This document shows, one piece after another, positions 9,221-17,629 of a stretch of 64,000 nucleotides of DNA. The DNA is from Bacteroidales bacterium UBA4345. GTDB lineage: Bacteria; Bacteroidota; Bacteroidia; Bacteroidales; Paludibacteraceae. The stretch lies in contig DGTD01000042.1 in assembly GCA_002396385.1 (NCBI GenBank), positions 25,761 to 89,760 of the forward strand. Reading direction: 5' to 3'. The notes below the pieces were generated by a model that did no database searches, was not told the DNA's origin, and saw only the letters and a list, made by a program, of their open reading frames with translations. The translations under genes were made by a program, and so were the position numbers. How positions within the stretch are numbered: the first letter of the stretch is position 1; every line of letters begins with the position of its first letter.

Positions 9221-10234
9221 TTAGTCGAAAGTTGAAAATAGTGTTTCACGTGAAACATCAAAGTTTTTTGAAATACTATCCATTATATCGAATAATTCTT
9301 CTTTTGTGTTTGCTTTCAACATTGCAATTCTAGTCGACTTGAAGTTGTCGATTCCTTTGAAGAGTGGCGAAGTTGCGATGTGCCGTCGGGTATGAACAAT
9401 TCCCCTCTGTTCACCTAGCATCTCTATATTGTTTTCTGCTTGTTCTTTCAGTATGTTCAAATAGTAGTCAAAATCTTTCTTTTCTACCTTTTCACCGGTT
9501 TCCAAATAGTGTTTTATCTCTTCAAAAATCCAGGGTCTGCCTATACTTCCACGGCCTATCATTATGGCGTCTACACCATACCTTTCGAAGCATTCTTTTG
9601 CACGTTCTGGTGTGGTGACGTCGCCATTTCCGATGATTGGAATTTTAATTCTCTGATTCTTTTTGACTTCACCAATCAGTGTCCAATCAGCTTGCCCTGT
9701 ATACATTTGTGCCCTTGTTCTGCCGTGTATGGTTAATGCTTGTGCGCCACAGTCTTGAATTTGCTCGGCTAAATCGGGAATCACAATGCTGTTATCGTCC
9801 CAGCCAAGGCGTGTCTTTACGGTAACTGGTGTTTTCACCGCAGAAACTACAGCCTTTATTATTTCCAGCATTTTGGGTATTTCTTTCAATAATCCGGCAC
9901 CACCGCCTTTACCTGCTACTTTTTTAACCGGACAACCGAAGTTTAAGTCTATAATGTCAGGATTTGCGCTTTCTGCTTTTATCGCAGCATCTCTTATAGG
10001 TTCCGGATCTCTTCCATATAATTGAATACCTACTGGTCTTTCGAAATCCGATATTTTCAATTTGTTTTCGCTGTTAGGCACGTTTCTAATTAGCGCATCA
10101 GCCGAAATGAATTCTGTATACATCATGTCAGCTCCAAAACGCTTGCATAGTTTACGGAATGCAGGGTCTGTAACATCTTCCATTGGAGCTAAAAACAATG
10201 GTTTTTCTCCAAAATCTAAGGTGCCTATCTTCAT
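9221..10234 (-). CDS. dusB: tRNA-dihydrouridine synthase DusB
   Basis: A 337-residue FMN-dependent tRNA-dihydrouridine synthase. It has LAPMEDVTDPAFR near the start, the catalytic Cys in DLNFGCPVKKV near residue 100 and the phosphate-binding IGNGDV and IGRGSIGRPW segments. The start MKIGTLDF at 10234 is preferred to an upstream ATG at 10285 because the family begins here. The last dozen codons read through a perfect parS site (encoding VSRET), so the gene end doubles as a ParB-binding site. It shares a terminator region with polA. Confidence 0.93.
   Translation of the reverse strand: MKIGTLDFGEKPLFLAPMEDVTDPAFRKLCKRFGADMMYTEFISADALIRNVPNSENKLKISDFERPVGIQLYGRDPEPIRDAAIKAESANPDIIDLNFGCPVKKVAGKGGGAGLLKEIPKMLEIIKAVVSAVKTPVTVKTRLGWDDNSIVIPDLAEQIQDCGAQALTIHGRTRAQMYTGQADWTLIGEVKKNQRIKIPIIGNGDVTTPERAKECFERYGVDAIMIGRGSIGRPWIFEEIKHYLETGEKVEKKDFDYYLNILKEQAENNIEMLGEQRGIVHTRRHIATSPLFKGIDNFKSTRIAMLKANTKEELFDIMDSISKNFDVSRETLFSTFD
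9242..9257. promoter_or_regulatory. parS site 1 (ParB-binding), perfect 16-mer
   Basis: TGTTTCACGTGAAACA, identical to the bacterial parS consensus TGTTNCACGTGAAACA, inside the 3' end of dusB. Confidence 0.9.
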
Positions 10235-10345
10235 AAGTTGGGTAATTTGTTTTGCAAAATTACTTGTTCTATTCCAACCCGCCAAACTTTGTGTTTTCCA
10301 ATCCGCTCTAAATTCGTAACTTTGCCGAAATTTAAATCTTAGAGT

Positions 10346-11605
10346 ATGTCAGAACTTAAACGCTCCGATATTGAGATAATGGCTCCTGTTGGTTCATACG
10401 AGAGTCTTGCAGCAGCTATTCAGGGTGGTGCCAATTCTGTTTATTTTGGTATTGACAAGTTGAACATGCGTTCTCGTTCGGCCAACAATTTTGGAACCGA
10501 TGACCTCCGTAACATTGTGCGCATCTGCAAAGAAAATGGGTTGAACAGTTATCTAACCCTTAACACGGTTATGTATAACGATGACCTTAGCTTGATGCGC
10601 GAAATTGTTGATGTTGCCAAAGAAGTAGGTTTAACAGCCATTATTGCAAGCGATGTGTCTGTTCTTCTCTATGCCAAGCAGGTTGGAGTAGAGGTTCACC
10701 TTTCCACACAACTTAATATAGCGAATACAGATGCCGTAAAGTTTTATTCCGCCTATGCCGATGTTGTAGTATTGGCACGCGAAAACAATATGGATCAGGT
10801 TAAAGCTATACACGAATCCATCGTTAATGAGAATATCTGTGGCCCATCTGGCAAGCCTATCCGTATTGAAATGTTCTGTCATGGAGCGTTATGTATGGCT
10901 GTATCAGGTAAATGTTATTTAAGTTTACAGAACTATGCCGCATCGGCCAATCGGGGTGCTTGTTATCAACTTTGTCGTCGTTCCTATATTCTTACTGATA
11001 AAGAAACTGGCGATGAGATTGAAGTAGATAATCAGTATTTGATGTCGCCAAAAGATTTGAAAACCATTCATTTTTTGAATAAAGTTATTGATTCAGGTGT
11101 AAGAGTCCTTAAAATAGAGGGAAGGGCTCGTGGACCAGAATATGTAAAAACCGTAGTTTCTTGTTATAACGAAGCCGTTAATTCAATTTTAGATGGTACT
11201 TATAATGAAGCCAAGATTTCTGAATGGGATGAGCGTTTGAAAAAAGTATTCAATCGTGGTTTTTGGAATGGCTATTATTTAGGACAACGACTTGGCGAAT
11301 GGTCTCATGTTTATGGTTCTGGTGCTACTAAGAAAAAGGTCTATGTTGCAAAAATCAACAAACACTTTAGTAAAATTGGTGTTGCTGAAATTTACCAGGA
11401 GACGAATGCAGGTATAAATGAGGGCGACGATTTGATAATAGTCGGTCCTACCACTGGGGTTATAGAATGTAAAGCCGAAAATATGATGGTTAACGGTCAA
11501 GTTCAAAATCATGTTTCACGTGGAACAGTCTTTTCAATGAAAGTCCCTGTTAAGGTTAGACCTTCCGATAAGGTTTATAAAATGGAAGATACATTGAATG
11601 ATTAG
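10346..11605 (+). CDS. peptidase U32 family protein (tRNA/rRNA hydroxylation TrhP/RlhA-like)
   Basis: A 419-residue U32-family protein beginning with IMAPVGSYESLAAAIQGGA. The Cys-rich segment from FCHGALCMAVSGKC to RGACYQLCRR (about 178-212) is the conserved cluster expected to bind an Fe-S centre. Members once called collagenases are now known to include TrhP, which hydroxylates wobble uridine in tRNA, and RlhA, which acts on 23S rRNA; prephenate is needed for those reactions. Which of these it is cannot be settled here. A variant parS lies within the 3' end (encoding HVSRGT). A hairpin terminator follows. Confidence 0.88.
   Translation: MSELKRSDIEIMAPVGSYESLAAAIQGGANSVYFGIDKLNMRSRSANNFGTDDLRNIVRICKENGLNSYLTLNTVMYNDDLSLMREIVDVAKEVGLTAIIASDVSVLLYAKQVGVEVHLSTQLNIANTDAVKFYSAYADVVVLARENNMDQVKAIHESIVNENICGPSGKPIRIEMFCHGALCMAVSGKCYLSLQNYAASANRGACYQLCRRSYILTDKETGDEIEVDNQYLMSPKDLKTIHFLNKVIDSGVRVLKIEGRARGPEYVKTVVSCYNEAVNSILDGTYNEAKISEWDERLKKVFNRGFWNGYYLGQRLGEWSHVYGSGATKKKVYVAKINKHFSKIGVAEIYQETNAGINEGDDLIIVGPTTGVIECKAENMMVNGQVQNHVSRGTVFSMKVPVKVRPSDKVYKMEDTLND
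11512..11527. promoter_or_regulatory. parS site 2
   Basis: TGTTTCACGTGGAACA; on the other strand this is TGTTCCACGTGAAACA, exactly the Bacillus-type parS. It is inside the U32 gene. Confidence 0.85.
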
Positions 11606-11625
11606 TTTGTGGAATTTTTAAAAAT

Positions 11626-11657
11626 AGAGTATGTACTGACTGGTGCATACTCTTTTT
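11626..11657 (+). terminator. intrinsic terminator after the U32 gene
   Basis: Stem AGAGTATG (11626-11633) with CATACTCT (11646-11653), 12-base loop, then TTTTTATT. Confidence 0.75.
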
Positions 11658-11692
11658 ATTGGATATATCTGCTAGTCTCTATATTGTATTTG

Positions 11693-11708
11693 AGTTTCAC
11701 GTGAAACA
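11693..11708. promoter_or_regulatory. parS site 3
   Basis: AGTTTCACGTGAAACA: one mismatch at the outer base, perfect 14-bp palindromic core. Confidence 0.85.
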
Positions 11709-11741
11709 CCATGCACTATTTAAAGCATATAATCTATTTTA

Positions 11742-11757
11742 TGTTTCACGTGAAGCA
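11742..11757. promoter_or_regulatory. parS site 4
   Basis: TGTTTCACGTGAAGCA: one mismatch in the right half-site. Confidence 0.8.
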
Positions 11758-11861
11758 CTGGTATATCATCTGGTAAATTATCGTGTCTGATTAATAAAGA
11801 TACTCAGTTGAAATTCCTTATTAAATCTAATATACATATTCTGTTTTGTAATTTATTTTTC

Positions 11862-11877
11862 TGTTTCACGTGAAACG
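11862..11877. promoter_or_regulatory. parS site 5
   Basis: TGTTTCACGTGAAACG: perfect 14-bp core, outer base differs. Confidence 0.85.
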
Positions 11878-12027
11878 AGGTATTTTTTTATGCGTTGGTT
11901 ATTCTTTAATAAATAACTATATATCTTTGTTAGTGTAGTCTGAAATTAAAAAATAGTCTATTATTTACTTTTTGTTGTAGCTTTCAAATTCGAGTACCTT
12001 CTTTAAACTGATTTTATAAATATTTTT

Positions 12028-12043
12028 TGTTTCACGTGAAACT
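12028..12043. promoter_or_regulatory. parS site 6
   Basis: TGTTTCACGTGAAACT: perfect 14-bp core, outer base differs. Confidence 0.85.
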
Positions 12044-12048
12044 CCTGA

Positions 12049-12528
12049 TTAATTAGTTTTAATTTTTATATTGCTGTTAAGTTGATTTTGCCATTCATAT
12101 TTCGGATTCTCTATCTCTGGTTCGTTTAATCCATTTCCTTTTACCGATATTTCTGCATTTAGTCCTGTTATTTTAATTTGATGACACAGCCACGTGGCTT
12201 TTCTTCTTGATCTTCTTTCTGCTTTTCTTGTGTCTTCTTTTATATTACTGTTTCCCGTAAATACGTAGTTTCCTTTTCCTATTTCCTTTAGTGTTTCCGA
12301 AATTTCGTTGATTATTGTCTTTGTCGGAATGTCTAATGTGTTATTATCTTCAATGCAGTAGAGTGTAATATCTAAATCATATTCCTCTATTAGTTGTTCC
12401 TGTACTGGTAGTTCACTGCCAGTGTTTGGATTCTTATCTATCCTGTTTTTGCTATATGACGGGCTATTGCAGTTAAGAAGAAATAGAGTAAAAAGAATTT
12501 TATAAGTTATGTGTTTCACGTGAAACAT
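12049..12528 (-). CDS. hypothetical exported protein with an OmpA-like C-terminal region
   Basis: A 159-residue protein of unrecognised function. An N-terminal hydrophobic segment (ITYKILFTLFLL, about 7-18) followed by NC suggests a signal peptide, possibly of a lipoprotein, although Asn before the Cys is unusual. From about residue 70 the pattern of a long helix, AERRSRRKATWLCHQI and then AEISVKGNGLNEP resembles a short, diverged OmpA-type peptidoglycan-binding fold; this is weak. The first six codons (MFHVKH) are parS site 7, so the N-terminus is dictated by the ParB site. dtd ends 30 bp upstream on the same strand. Confidence 0.6.
   Translation of the reverse strand: MFHVKHITYKILFTLFLLNCNSPSYSKNRIDKNPNTGSELPVQEQLIEEYDLDITLYCIEDNNTLDIPTKTIINEISETLKEIGKGNYVFTGNSNIKEDTRKAERRSRRKATWLCHQIKITGLNAEISVKGNGLNEPEIENPKYEWQNQLNSNIKIKTN
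12512..12527. promoter_or_regulatory. parS site 7, perfect 16-mer
   Basis: TGTTTCACGTGAAACA overlapping the first codons of the downstream exported protein. Confidence 0.9.
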
Positions 12529-12558
12529 GTCTGTGACGATTTAATATGATTACTACTT

Positions 12559-13011
12559 TTATTCTTTATTTTGCGAGTCTATCCATATAGTTGTCGGCCC
12601 GTCGTTTATTAGCTCGACCTTCATGTCAGCTCCAAACACACCAGTGCCAACTTCCTTTCCTAAATCTTTGCTGACTTGTGCTACAAACTTTTCGTACATC
12701 GGAATAGCAAAGTCTGGTTTCGATGCCTTTATGTATGAAGGCCTGTTACCCTTCTTTGTTTGCGCATGCAAAGTAAATTGGCTTACGATGATAATATCTC
12801 CTTTTTCTTCAATGACCGACCTGTTCATCACTCCATTCTCATCTTCAAATATCCGAAGGTTGACTATCTTTCCCGATAGCCATTTGATGTCATCTTTTGT
12901 ATCTCTATCTTCTATACCTACAAATACCAGCAATCCTCTTTCTATTGCCGACTTTATTTTTCCGTCGATTGTTACTGATGCACGGTTTACCTTTTGAATA
13001 AGTACTCTCAT
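12559..13011 (-). CDS. dtd: D-aminoacyl-tRNA deacylase
   Basis: A 150-residue DTD that hydrolyses D-aminoacyl-tRNA (and Gly-tRNA-Ala) to keep D-residues out of proteins. Both signature segments are present: SQFT at 77-80, holding the catalytic Thr, and NDGPTT at 136-141, equivalent to the cross-subunit Gly-cisPro region. The length is typical. It lies between uvrC and the OmpA-like gene, with parS site 8 in the gap to uvrC. Confidence 0.94.
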   Translation of the reverse strand: MRVLIQKVNRASVTIDGKIKSAIERGLLVFVGIEDRDTKDDIKWLSGKIVNLRIFEDENGVMNRSVIEEKGDIIIVSQFTLHAQTKKGNRPSYIKASKPDFAIPMYEKFVAQVSKDLGKEVGTGVFGADMKVELINDGPTTIWIDSQNKE

Positions 13012-13044
13012 TTTTTTATCTATATATTTTGATTAATAGGGTGG

Positions 13045-13060
13045 TGTTTCACGTGAAACA
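13045..13060. promoter_or_regulatory. parS site 8, perfect 16-mer
   Basis: TGTTTCACGTGAAACA in the gap between uvrC and dtd. Confidence 0.9.
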
Positions 13061-13072
13061 CCAAACGTTTTT

Positions 13073-15010
13073 TCAAACTGATGTGTTATCGTTATTTTTA
13101 ACTTCTTTGATTAACGCCTCGTAAATTATTTTTGCTTTACTTTTGCCCACTACTTTTTCTATTTCTTCAAGTGGTTGTTCTTTTATGCGTTTTATGCTTT
13201 TAAACGTTTTAATCAGTAGTTCTTTTGTCTTTTCTCCTATTCCGGCAATTTCGTCAAGTGCTGAATGCGTTTGACGTTTACTTCGTTTATCCCGGTGAAA
13301 TGTTATGGCAAAGCGGTGAACTTCGTCTTGAATATGTCCAAGTAGTCGAAATACCTGACTGTCTTTGCTCATACCTACAACCAATGGAGGAAATCCAAAT
13401 AGCAGTTCGTGTGTACGGTGTCTGTCGTCTTTTGCCAAACCTGCTATTGGTATATCGAGGTGCAACTCGTCTTCTACAACCTGGCGGATGACTTCCATTT
13501 GTCCGGCTCCACCATCGGCTATTATCAGGTTCGGTAACTGTGTACCTTCATTTACAATTCGTGTATATCTGCGGCGGACTACTTCCTGCATCGATGCATA
13601 GTCATCTGGTCCGACAACAGTCTTGATGTTATACTTCCGGTAATCTTTCTTACTTGGTTTCCCCATTTTGAAAACTACACAGGCTGCTACCGCATCGGTA
13701 CCGCTTATGTTCGAGTTATCGAAACATTCTATCTGTACGGGAAGTTCTTTCAGGTGCAGTTCGTTCTTAATGTCGGTGAGCAGCTTTACCGCCCGTTGTT
13801 CTGGATTGAATTTTTCCATGCGCTTCAATCGGTCGAACCGGTATTGCTTTACATTCTGCATCGATAGGTCAAGCAGCTTCTTTTTATCGCCACGTTGGGG
13901 TACTGTTTTAACAGCACCCGCAAAATTGTATTCAATTTCAAATGGTAGCAGAATCTCTTTACTCACACTCTTGAAACGTTCGCGCATCTCTATAATGGCC
14001 GATGCTAGAATTTCTTCCTTTTCATCGTCGGTCTTTATCTTATACTCGAATGTGTAGGCCTGGTTTATTGTTCCGTGAACTACTTTTAAATAGTTGACGA
14101 ATGCGTTGTCATCGTCAATTTCAATGGCAAAAACATCAATATTGTGAAGTGTTGGGCTTACTATGGTTGACTTAGATTTGAAATTTCCGATTTGTTCGAG
14201 TTTTTCCTTAATTTCTTGTGCTTCTTCAAATTTCAGTTCCTCGGCAGCGGCCAGCATCTGTTTTGTCAGATAATCCTCTAAAGTGTCGAGGTCTCCTTTC
14301 AAAATGTATTTTATCTCTTCAATGTTCTTGTTGTATTCCTCCTCTTTCTGTTTACCCTCACAACAACCGTAACATTTCTTGATGTGGTATTGCAGACAAA
14401 CTTTGTATTTGTCTTCCCATATTTTCAATGGATCGAGGTTGTAATTACAGGTGCGGATTTTATACAGACTGTGTATAAGTTCCAGCACCGTCTTCATTGC
14501 CGGTATGTAAGTATACGGACCGAAATACTGTGATCCATCATGTATAAGCTGCCGGGTATAGAAGATGCGGGGATAATGCTCGTTTTTGATAACTATCCAT
14601 GGATATGTCTTACTGTCTTTTAAGAGAATATTGTATTTTGGCTGATGCTTCTTTATAAGGGCGTTTTCCAATAACAGGGCGTCTTGTTCACTTTCAACAA
14701 CCACGTATTTCAAGTCGCAGATTTGACTGACCAAAATTCTTGTTTTCAGATTGTGCTGGTGGTTCTTGTTAAAGTAACTGGAAACACGTCTCTTTAGGTT
14801 TACAGCCTTACCCACATAAATAATTGTTCCTTCCTTATTAAAGTATTGGTAGACGCCCGGTTTTTCTGGTAGCGAAAGAACAATCTGTTTAAGCCTGCTC
14901 TCAGCGGGTTTCCTGTCGTCGAGTTCGGAAAGACCCTGAAAGGTTTCTTCAGATGTCTCGTTATCTGGAAAAGTATTATTTGTTTTTTCTTTATCGTCGT
15001 CTTCAATCAT
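13073..15010 (-). CDS. uvrC: UvrABC excinuclease subunit C
   Basis: A 645-residue nucleotide-excision repair nuclease that cuts on both sides of a lesion marked by UvrAB. It has a GIY-YIG domain (GVYQYFN...IIYVGKAVNLKRRV, about 52-85), a UVR domain (AAEELKFEEAQEIKEKL, about 250), an RNase H-like second nuclease domain (ECFDNSN, IADGGAGQ) and C-terminal helix-hairpin-helix repeats (IAGIGEKTKELL). An acidic extension of about 40 residues precedes the GIY-YIG domain. The Cys cluster CLQYHIKKCYGCCEG near 205 matches the UvrC Fe-S region. Confidence 0.95.
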   Translation of the reverse strand: MIEDDDKEKTNNTFPDNETSEETFQGLSELDDRKPAESRLKQIVLSLPEKPGVYQYFNKEGTIIYVGKAVNLKRRVSSYFNKNHQHNLKTRILVSQICDLKYVVVESEQDALLLENALIKKHQPKYNILLKDSKTYPWIVIKNEHYPRIFYTRQLIHDGSQYFGPYTYIPAMKTVLELIHSLYKIRTCNYNLDPLKIWEDKYKVCLQYHIKKCYGCCEGKQKEEEYNKNIEEIKYILKGDLDTLEDYLTKQMLAAAEELKFEEAQEIKEKLEQIGNFKSKSTIVSPTLHNIDVFAIEIDDDNAFVNYLKVVHGTINQAYTFEYKIKTDDEKEEILASAIIEMRERFKSVSKEILLPFEIEYNFAGAVKTVPQRGDKKKLLDLSMQNVKQYRFDRLKRMEKFNPEQRAVKLLTDIKNELHLKELPVQIECFDNSNISGTDAVAACVVFKMGKPSKKDYRKYNIKTVVGPDDYASMQEVVRRRYTRIVNEGTQLPNLIIADGGAGQMEVIRQVVEDELHLDIPIAGLAKDDRHRTHELLFGFPPLVVGMSKDSQVFRLLGHIQDEVHRFAITFHRDKRSKRQTHSALDEIAGIGEKTKELLIKTFKSIKRIKEQPLEEIEKVVGKSKAKIIYEALIKEVKNNDNTSV

Positions 15011-15655
15011 ATATTGATGTTTAAGCTGTGTTTCAACTTTAAAATTACAATAATATTTTGTTTGTGATTCTAGGTCGGTTTAACCCTTTTTCGAAATTTT
15101 GGAAAAATACTGGTTAATTTGAATTTTTAGCCGCCAAGCTGATTATTTTAGCCTCTCCAGTGTTATTTTTCTAAATTTTTCGATGAAATGGCGATTTTAT
15201 TTCTATTTTACATTAAAATGAATTGCAAGGAAAAATAAAGTATTATTATTCTAATATACTAGTAATTAATTAAATATGGTTTAATTTACTGTATTTTTAC
15301 TTTCTGAGGTTTTCATATTTTTGTGTGTCCGTGTGCTAACCAACAAAAAACTCTCTTTTTCGGTAAAACAATTCACCTGAAATTTCACAACACAAAAACA
15401 GTTTGTTGTTCGCCTGTTGTGAGTAAGTAAAATTTGTCCGCCCGAGTACCATTACTTTTTTTCTGCTGAAAGCCGAGTCCGGTTCCTGCATTATGCTTCT
15501 CCAACCAAAAAGCATCAAGTTACGAAACTGACACCCAGATTCCGGTTTGGTTTTGTGTACATTGTTCGTTTTCTAAAGTGTATGCGAAAGCTTTTTGTCT
15601 GTTCCCTTTAAAATGTTATCTTTGTGCAATTTTACTGTAAACTTTTACATATTAT
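15011..15655. other. AT-rich gene-free interval
   Basis: 645 bp between divergent genes without a credible coding sequence. The only recognisable element is the promoter of the rightward gene (15594-15624). A loose inverted repeat, TCACAACA...TGTTGTGA, is centred near 15400. No RNA gene was recognised. Confidence 0.6.
15594..15624 (+). promoter_or_regulatory. Bacteroidota-type promoter
   Basis: TTTG (15594-15597), a 19-bp spacer, then TATCTTTG (15617-15624): an exact match to the -33 TTTG / -7 TAnnTTTG consensus, 31 bp before the next start codon. Confidence 0.7.
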
Positions 15656-16252
15656 ATGAAAAAGATAGTCTCAATTCTATGTTTGATTGTTTGTTCGCAA
15701 CTATCATATTCAGCCAAACATATTCTGTTTTCCGGTATACCTATGGGTGGACCTAAAGAACAGTTTTATGAAAAAATACAGAAAAAGGGCTTTCAACGTA
15801 TACCATGCCCCGAGTGTGTTGACGATACCACAAACAACAAAGCTTATTTTTGGGGCACCTACCGTGGTTTTTCCAATTCAATAATTCAAGTTTCCGGTTT
15901 TAGAAAAGATGCGAAGCACGTCGATAAGGTGGTGGTGATGCTTGATGTCTGTAATTCTTGGCGTGCCCTTTACGACTACTATGCCAAAGTAAAACAGTCG
16001 CTGGCTAAGGAGTATGGACAACCAAAGGAATGTAGGGAAATGTTTCACATAAATGGACAACCAAAAACCGATTCCGACCTTTTTATCGAAGTACAGCAAG
16101 GAAATTGTGAGTATGTTTCTATATTTTCTTCGAAACGTGGTGCCATCATGGTTTCCATTGTTTATGTAAACAAACAGGCAAGGGTCTATGTCACTCATAT
16201 CGACAAGGGAGATTTTGAAAACACCTTTAAATCTAATAATCTAAGAAATTAA
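15656..16252 (+). CDS. hypothetical exported protein
   Basis: 198 residues, with a clear signal peptide (MKKIVSILCLIVCSQLSYSA). The mature part has six Cys, two of them in a CPEC motif near residue 50, and no family is recognised. It has its own well-formed promoter and no operon partner. It probably works in the periplasm or at the cell surface; function unknown. Confidence 0.7.
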   Translation: MKKIVSILCLIVCSQLSYSAKHILFSGIPMGGPKEQFYEKIQKKGFQRIPCPECVDDTTNNKAYFWGTYRGFSNSIIQVSGFRKDAKHVDKVVVMLDVCNSWRALYDYYAKVKQSLAKEYGQPKECREMFHINGQPKTDSDLFIEVQQGNCEYVSIFSSKRGAIMVSIVYVNKQARVYVTHIDKGDFENTFKSNNLRN

Positions 16253-16470
16253 TTGGTTATCAGTTATATAAATACTCAATCGGTTAATCTGGTTGGGTAT
16301 TATTATTTTATGGATTCGAATAGAAGTATAAGTTCTTCTTCTATTTTTGATCGTGATGTGGTCCTTTTCTTTCGTTTCTTAAAACTGATTATGCTGATTA
16401 AAACTACGTCAACCATCATTTTAAAGTATTACAAAGAATACTTTGGGCGATGATTAATGATTATTTGGTT

Positions 16471-17352
16471 ATGAGGTACATTTTTATTTTTTTATTACTT
16501 CCTCTTACACATCTATTGTTTGCTTGTGGTGCTACAGATGTAGCATTTAAAGGATTAAATGGCCCTGTAAAGTATAGGGAGGAGGGTTCGGAAAAATTTT
16601 GGTTCGACAGGGACGGATATCTGGTTTGTGCTTTCAAGTGTAATACAGTTGGAGTGAGTTTTTCGTGGTATGAGTATTATAAACACTTTTTCGATAAAAA
16701 CGGTAAAAGAATTGAAACCATCGTATATACCGATAGTCTGTTTACCCATAAACGAGACTATCTTACTTACAAATACGATGAAGAAGGTCGGCTGGTAGAT
16801 ATTCGATCAAAATACTTTGCTTCATCCTACACTCCTAAAGAAGAACCTTCTCCAATTAAATACTATAAGAAATATGCTAACGGTAAGCCTAATTCGTTGG
16901 CTGTATTTAAGAAAAAGAAGAAGATGTTTTACTGTCATTATGACGGAGATGGAAAGTTATGCCTCGTTAAGACGGCTTATGATGGCGGTGTCAGTATTGA
17001 GAGAACATTTGAAGACGATAAACTGTTGTGTTTTGATATTTTACGAAATGATAGCTTGATTTATACTGAAAGTTGGGTTTATGCTAAAAATGGAAAACTA
17101 TTAGAGTATAATTTGGGTTGCGATACCTGCACTAAAGATTTTGTCCGTGATAAATGGACTTATAATAGCGATGGACAACTTATTGAAAAACAAATAAATC
17201 ATAAAAATTATTTTGATGGTATCTCAACATCTAGTCAGAATTGTACAGTTACTTATCTGTATGACGAATGGAGAAACTTGGTGGGCGAGGAGTGGCGGCA
17301 AAATCTAAGTGGCCATATTATTCAGAAAAAATATCCTATACTCTATTATTGA
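16471..17352 (+). CDS. hypothetical lipoprotein with YD-repeat-like segments
   Basis: A 293-residue protein starting MRYIFIFLLLPLTHLLFAC, a lipoprotein signal peptide with Cys at 19. The mature chain has repeated segments of the form YxYDExGRLxxI (YKYDEEGRLVDI, HYDGDGKLC, WTYNSDGQLIEKQ, YLYDEWRNLVGEEW), like the YD repeats of RHS-type proteins and of many small Bacteroidota lipoproteins. It is much too short for a toxin-delivery RHS protein. An ATG 21 bp upstream is in frame but lacks a better signal peptide. Function unknown. Confidence 0.65.
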   Translation: MRYIFIFLLLPLTHLLFACGATDVAFKGLNGPVKYREEGSEKFWFDRDGYLVCAFKCNTVGVSFSWYEYYKHFFDKNGKRIETIVYTDSLFTHKRDYLTYKYDEEGRLVDIRSKYFASSYTPKEEPSPIKYYKKYANGKPNSLAVFKKKKKMFYCHYDGDGKLCLVKTAYDGGVSIERTFEDDKLLCFDILRNDSLIYTESWVYAKNGKLLEYNLGCDTCTKDFVRDKWTYNSDGQLIEKQINHKNYFDGISTSSQNCTVTYLYDEWRNLVGEEWRQNLSGHIIQKKYPILYY

Positions 17353-17429
17353 TTTTTCTCTCCGAGCGCTTATTTTTTGTAAAATGTATCTGTATAGGTT
17401 CTGGTGTTGGCGATACTCAGTATATTGGT

Positions 17430-17627
17430 GGTTATAATAGAAGTTCTTTTGTGGATGCTATGGAGATGTCTGGCGTTGAAGGTAAGTATGCTAATAAAGT
17501 CATCGATAAAATGGTTACCTATAAAGAAAAATGGTATGATATTATTGGAAAATCGTTCTTATCGGAAAAATTAAAGGAGGCTTATTTTCTATTACTAGAA
17601 AACCGTATAAACAGATTGAAAATTTAA
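17430..17627 (+). pseudogene. C-terminal fragment of a HipA-like kinase
   Basis: A frame without a suitable start encodes NRSSFVDAMEMSGVEGKYANK, then KEKWYDIIGKSFLSEKLKEA and a final ENRINRL. That pattern (helix, W or F, I/L-x-x-SFLS-E, then RL near the end) is how HipA-type serine kinases of toxin-antitoxin modules end. The kinase core and a HipB-like gene are missing, and the frame runs back into the 3' end of the preceding lipoprotein gene. Reading it as a decayed remnant is inference. Confidence 0.45.
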
Positions 17628-17629
17628 TC

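Larger units (their letters stand above)
11606..12048. other. gene-free interval carrying four parS sites
   Basis: 443 bp without a credible reading frame, AT-rich. It contains the U32 terminator and parS sites 3-6. No promoter or RNA gene was recognised in the remainder. Confidence 0.75.

Noticed and set aside
12186..12200. A further CACGTG near 12191 as a ninth parS
   Set aside because: The flanks (CAGCCACGTGGCTT) lack the GTTT/AAAC arms required for ParB binding.
16253..16453. A 66-residue rightward frame between two exported-protein genes
   Set aside because: Starts directly at the previous stop, has no coding character or family and overlaps the next start.
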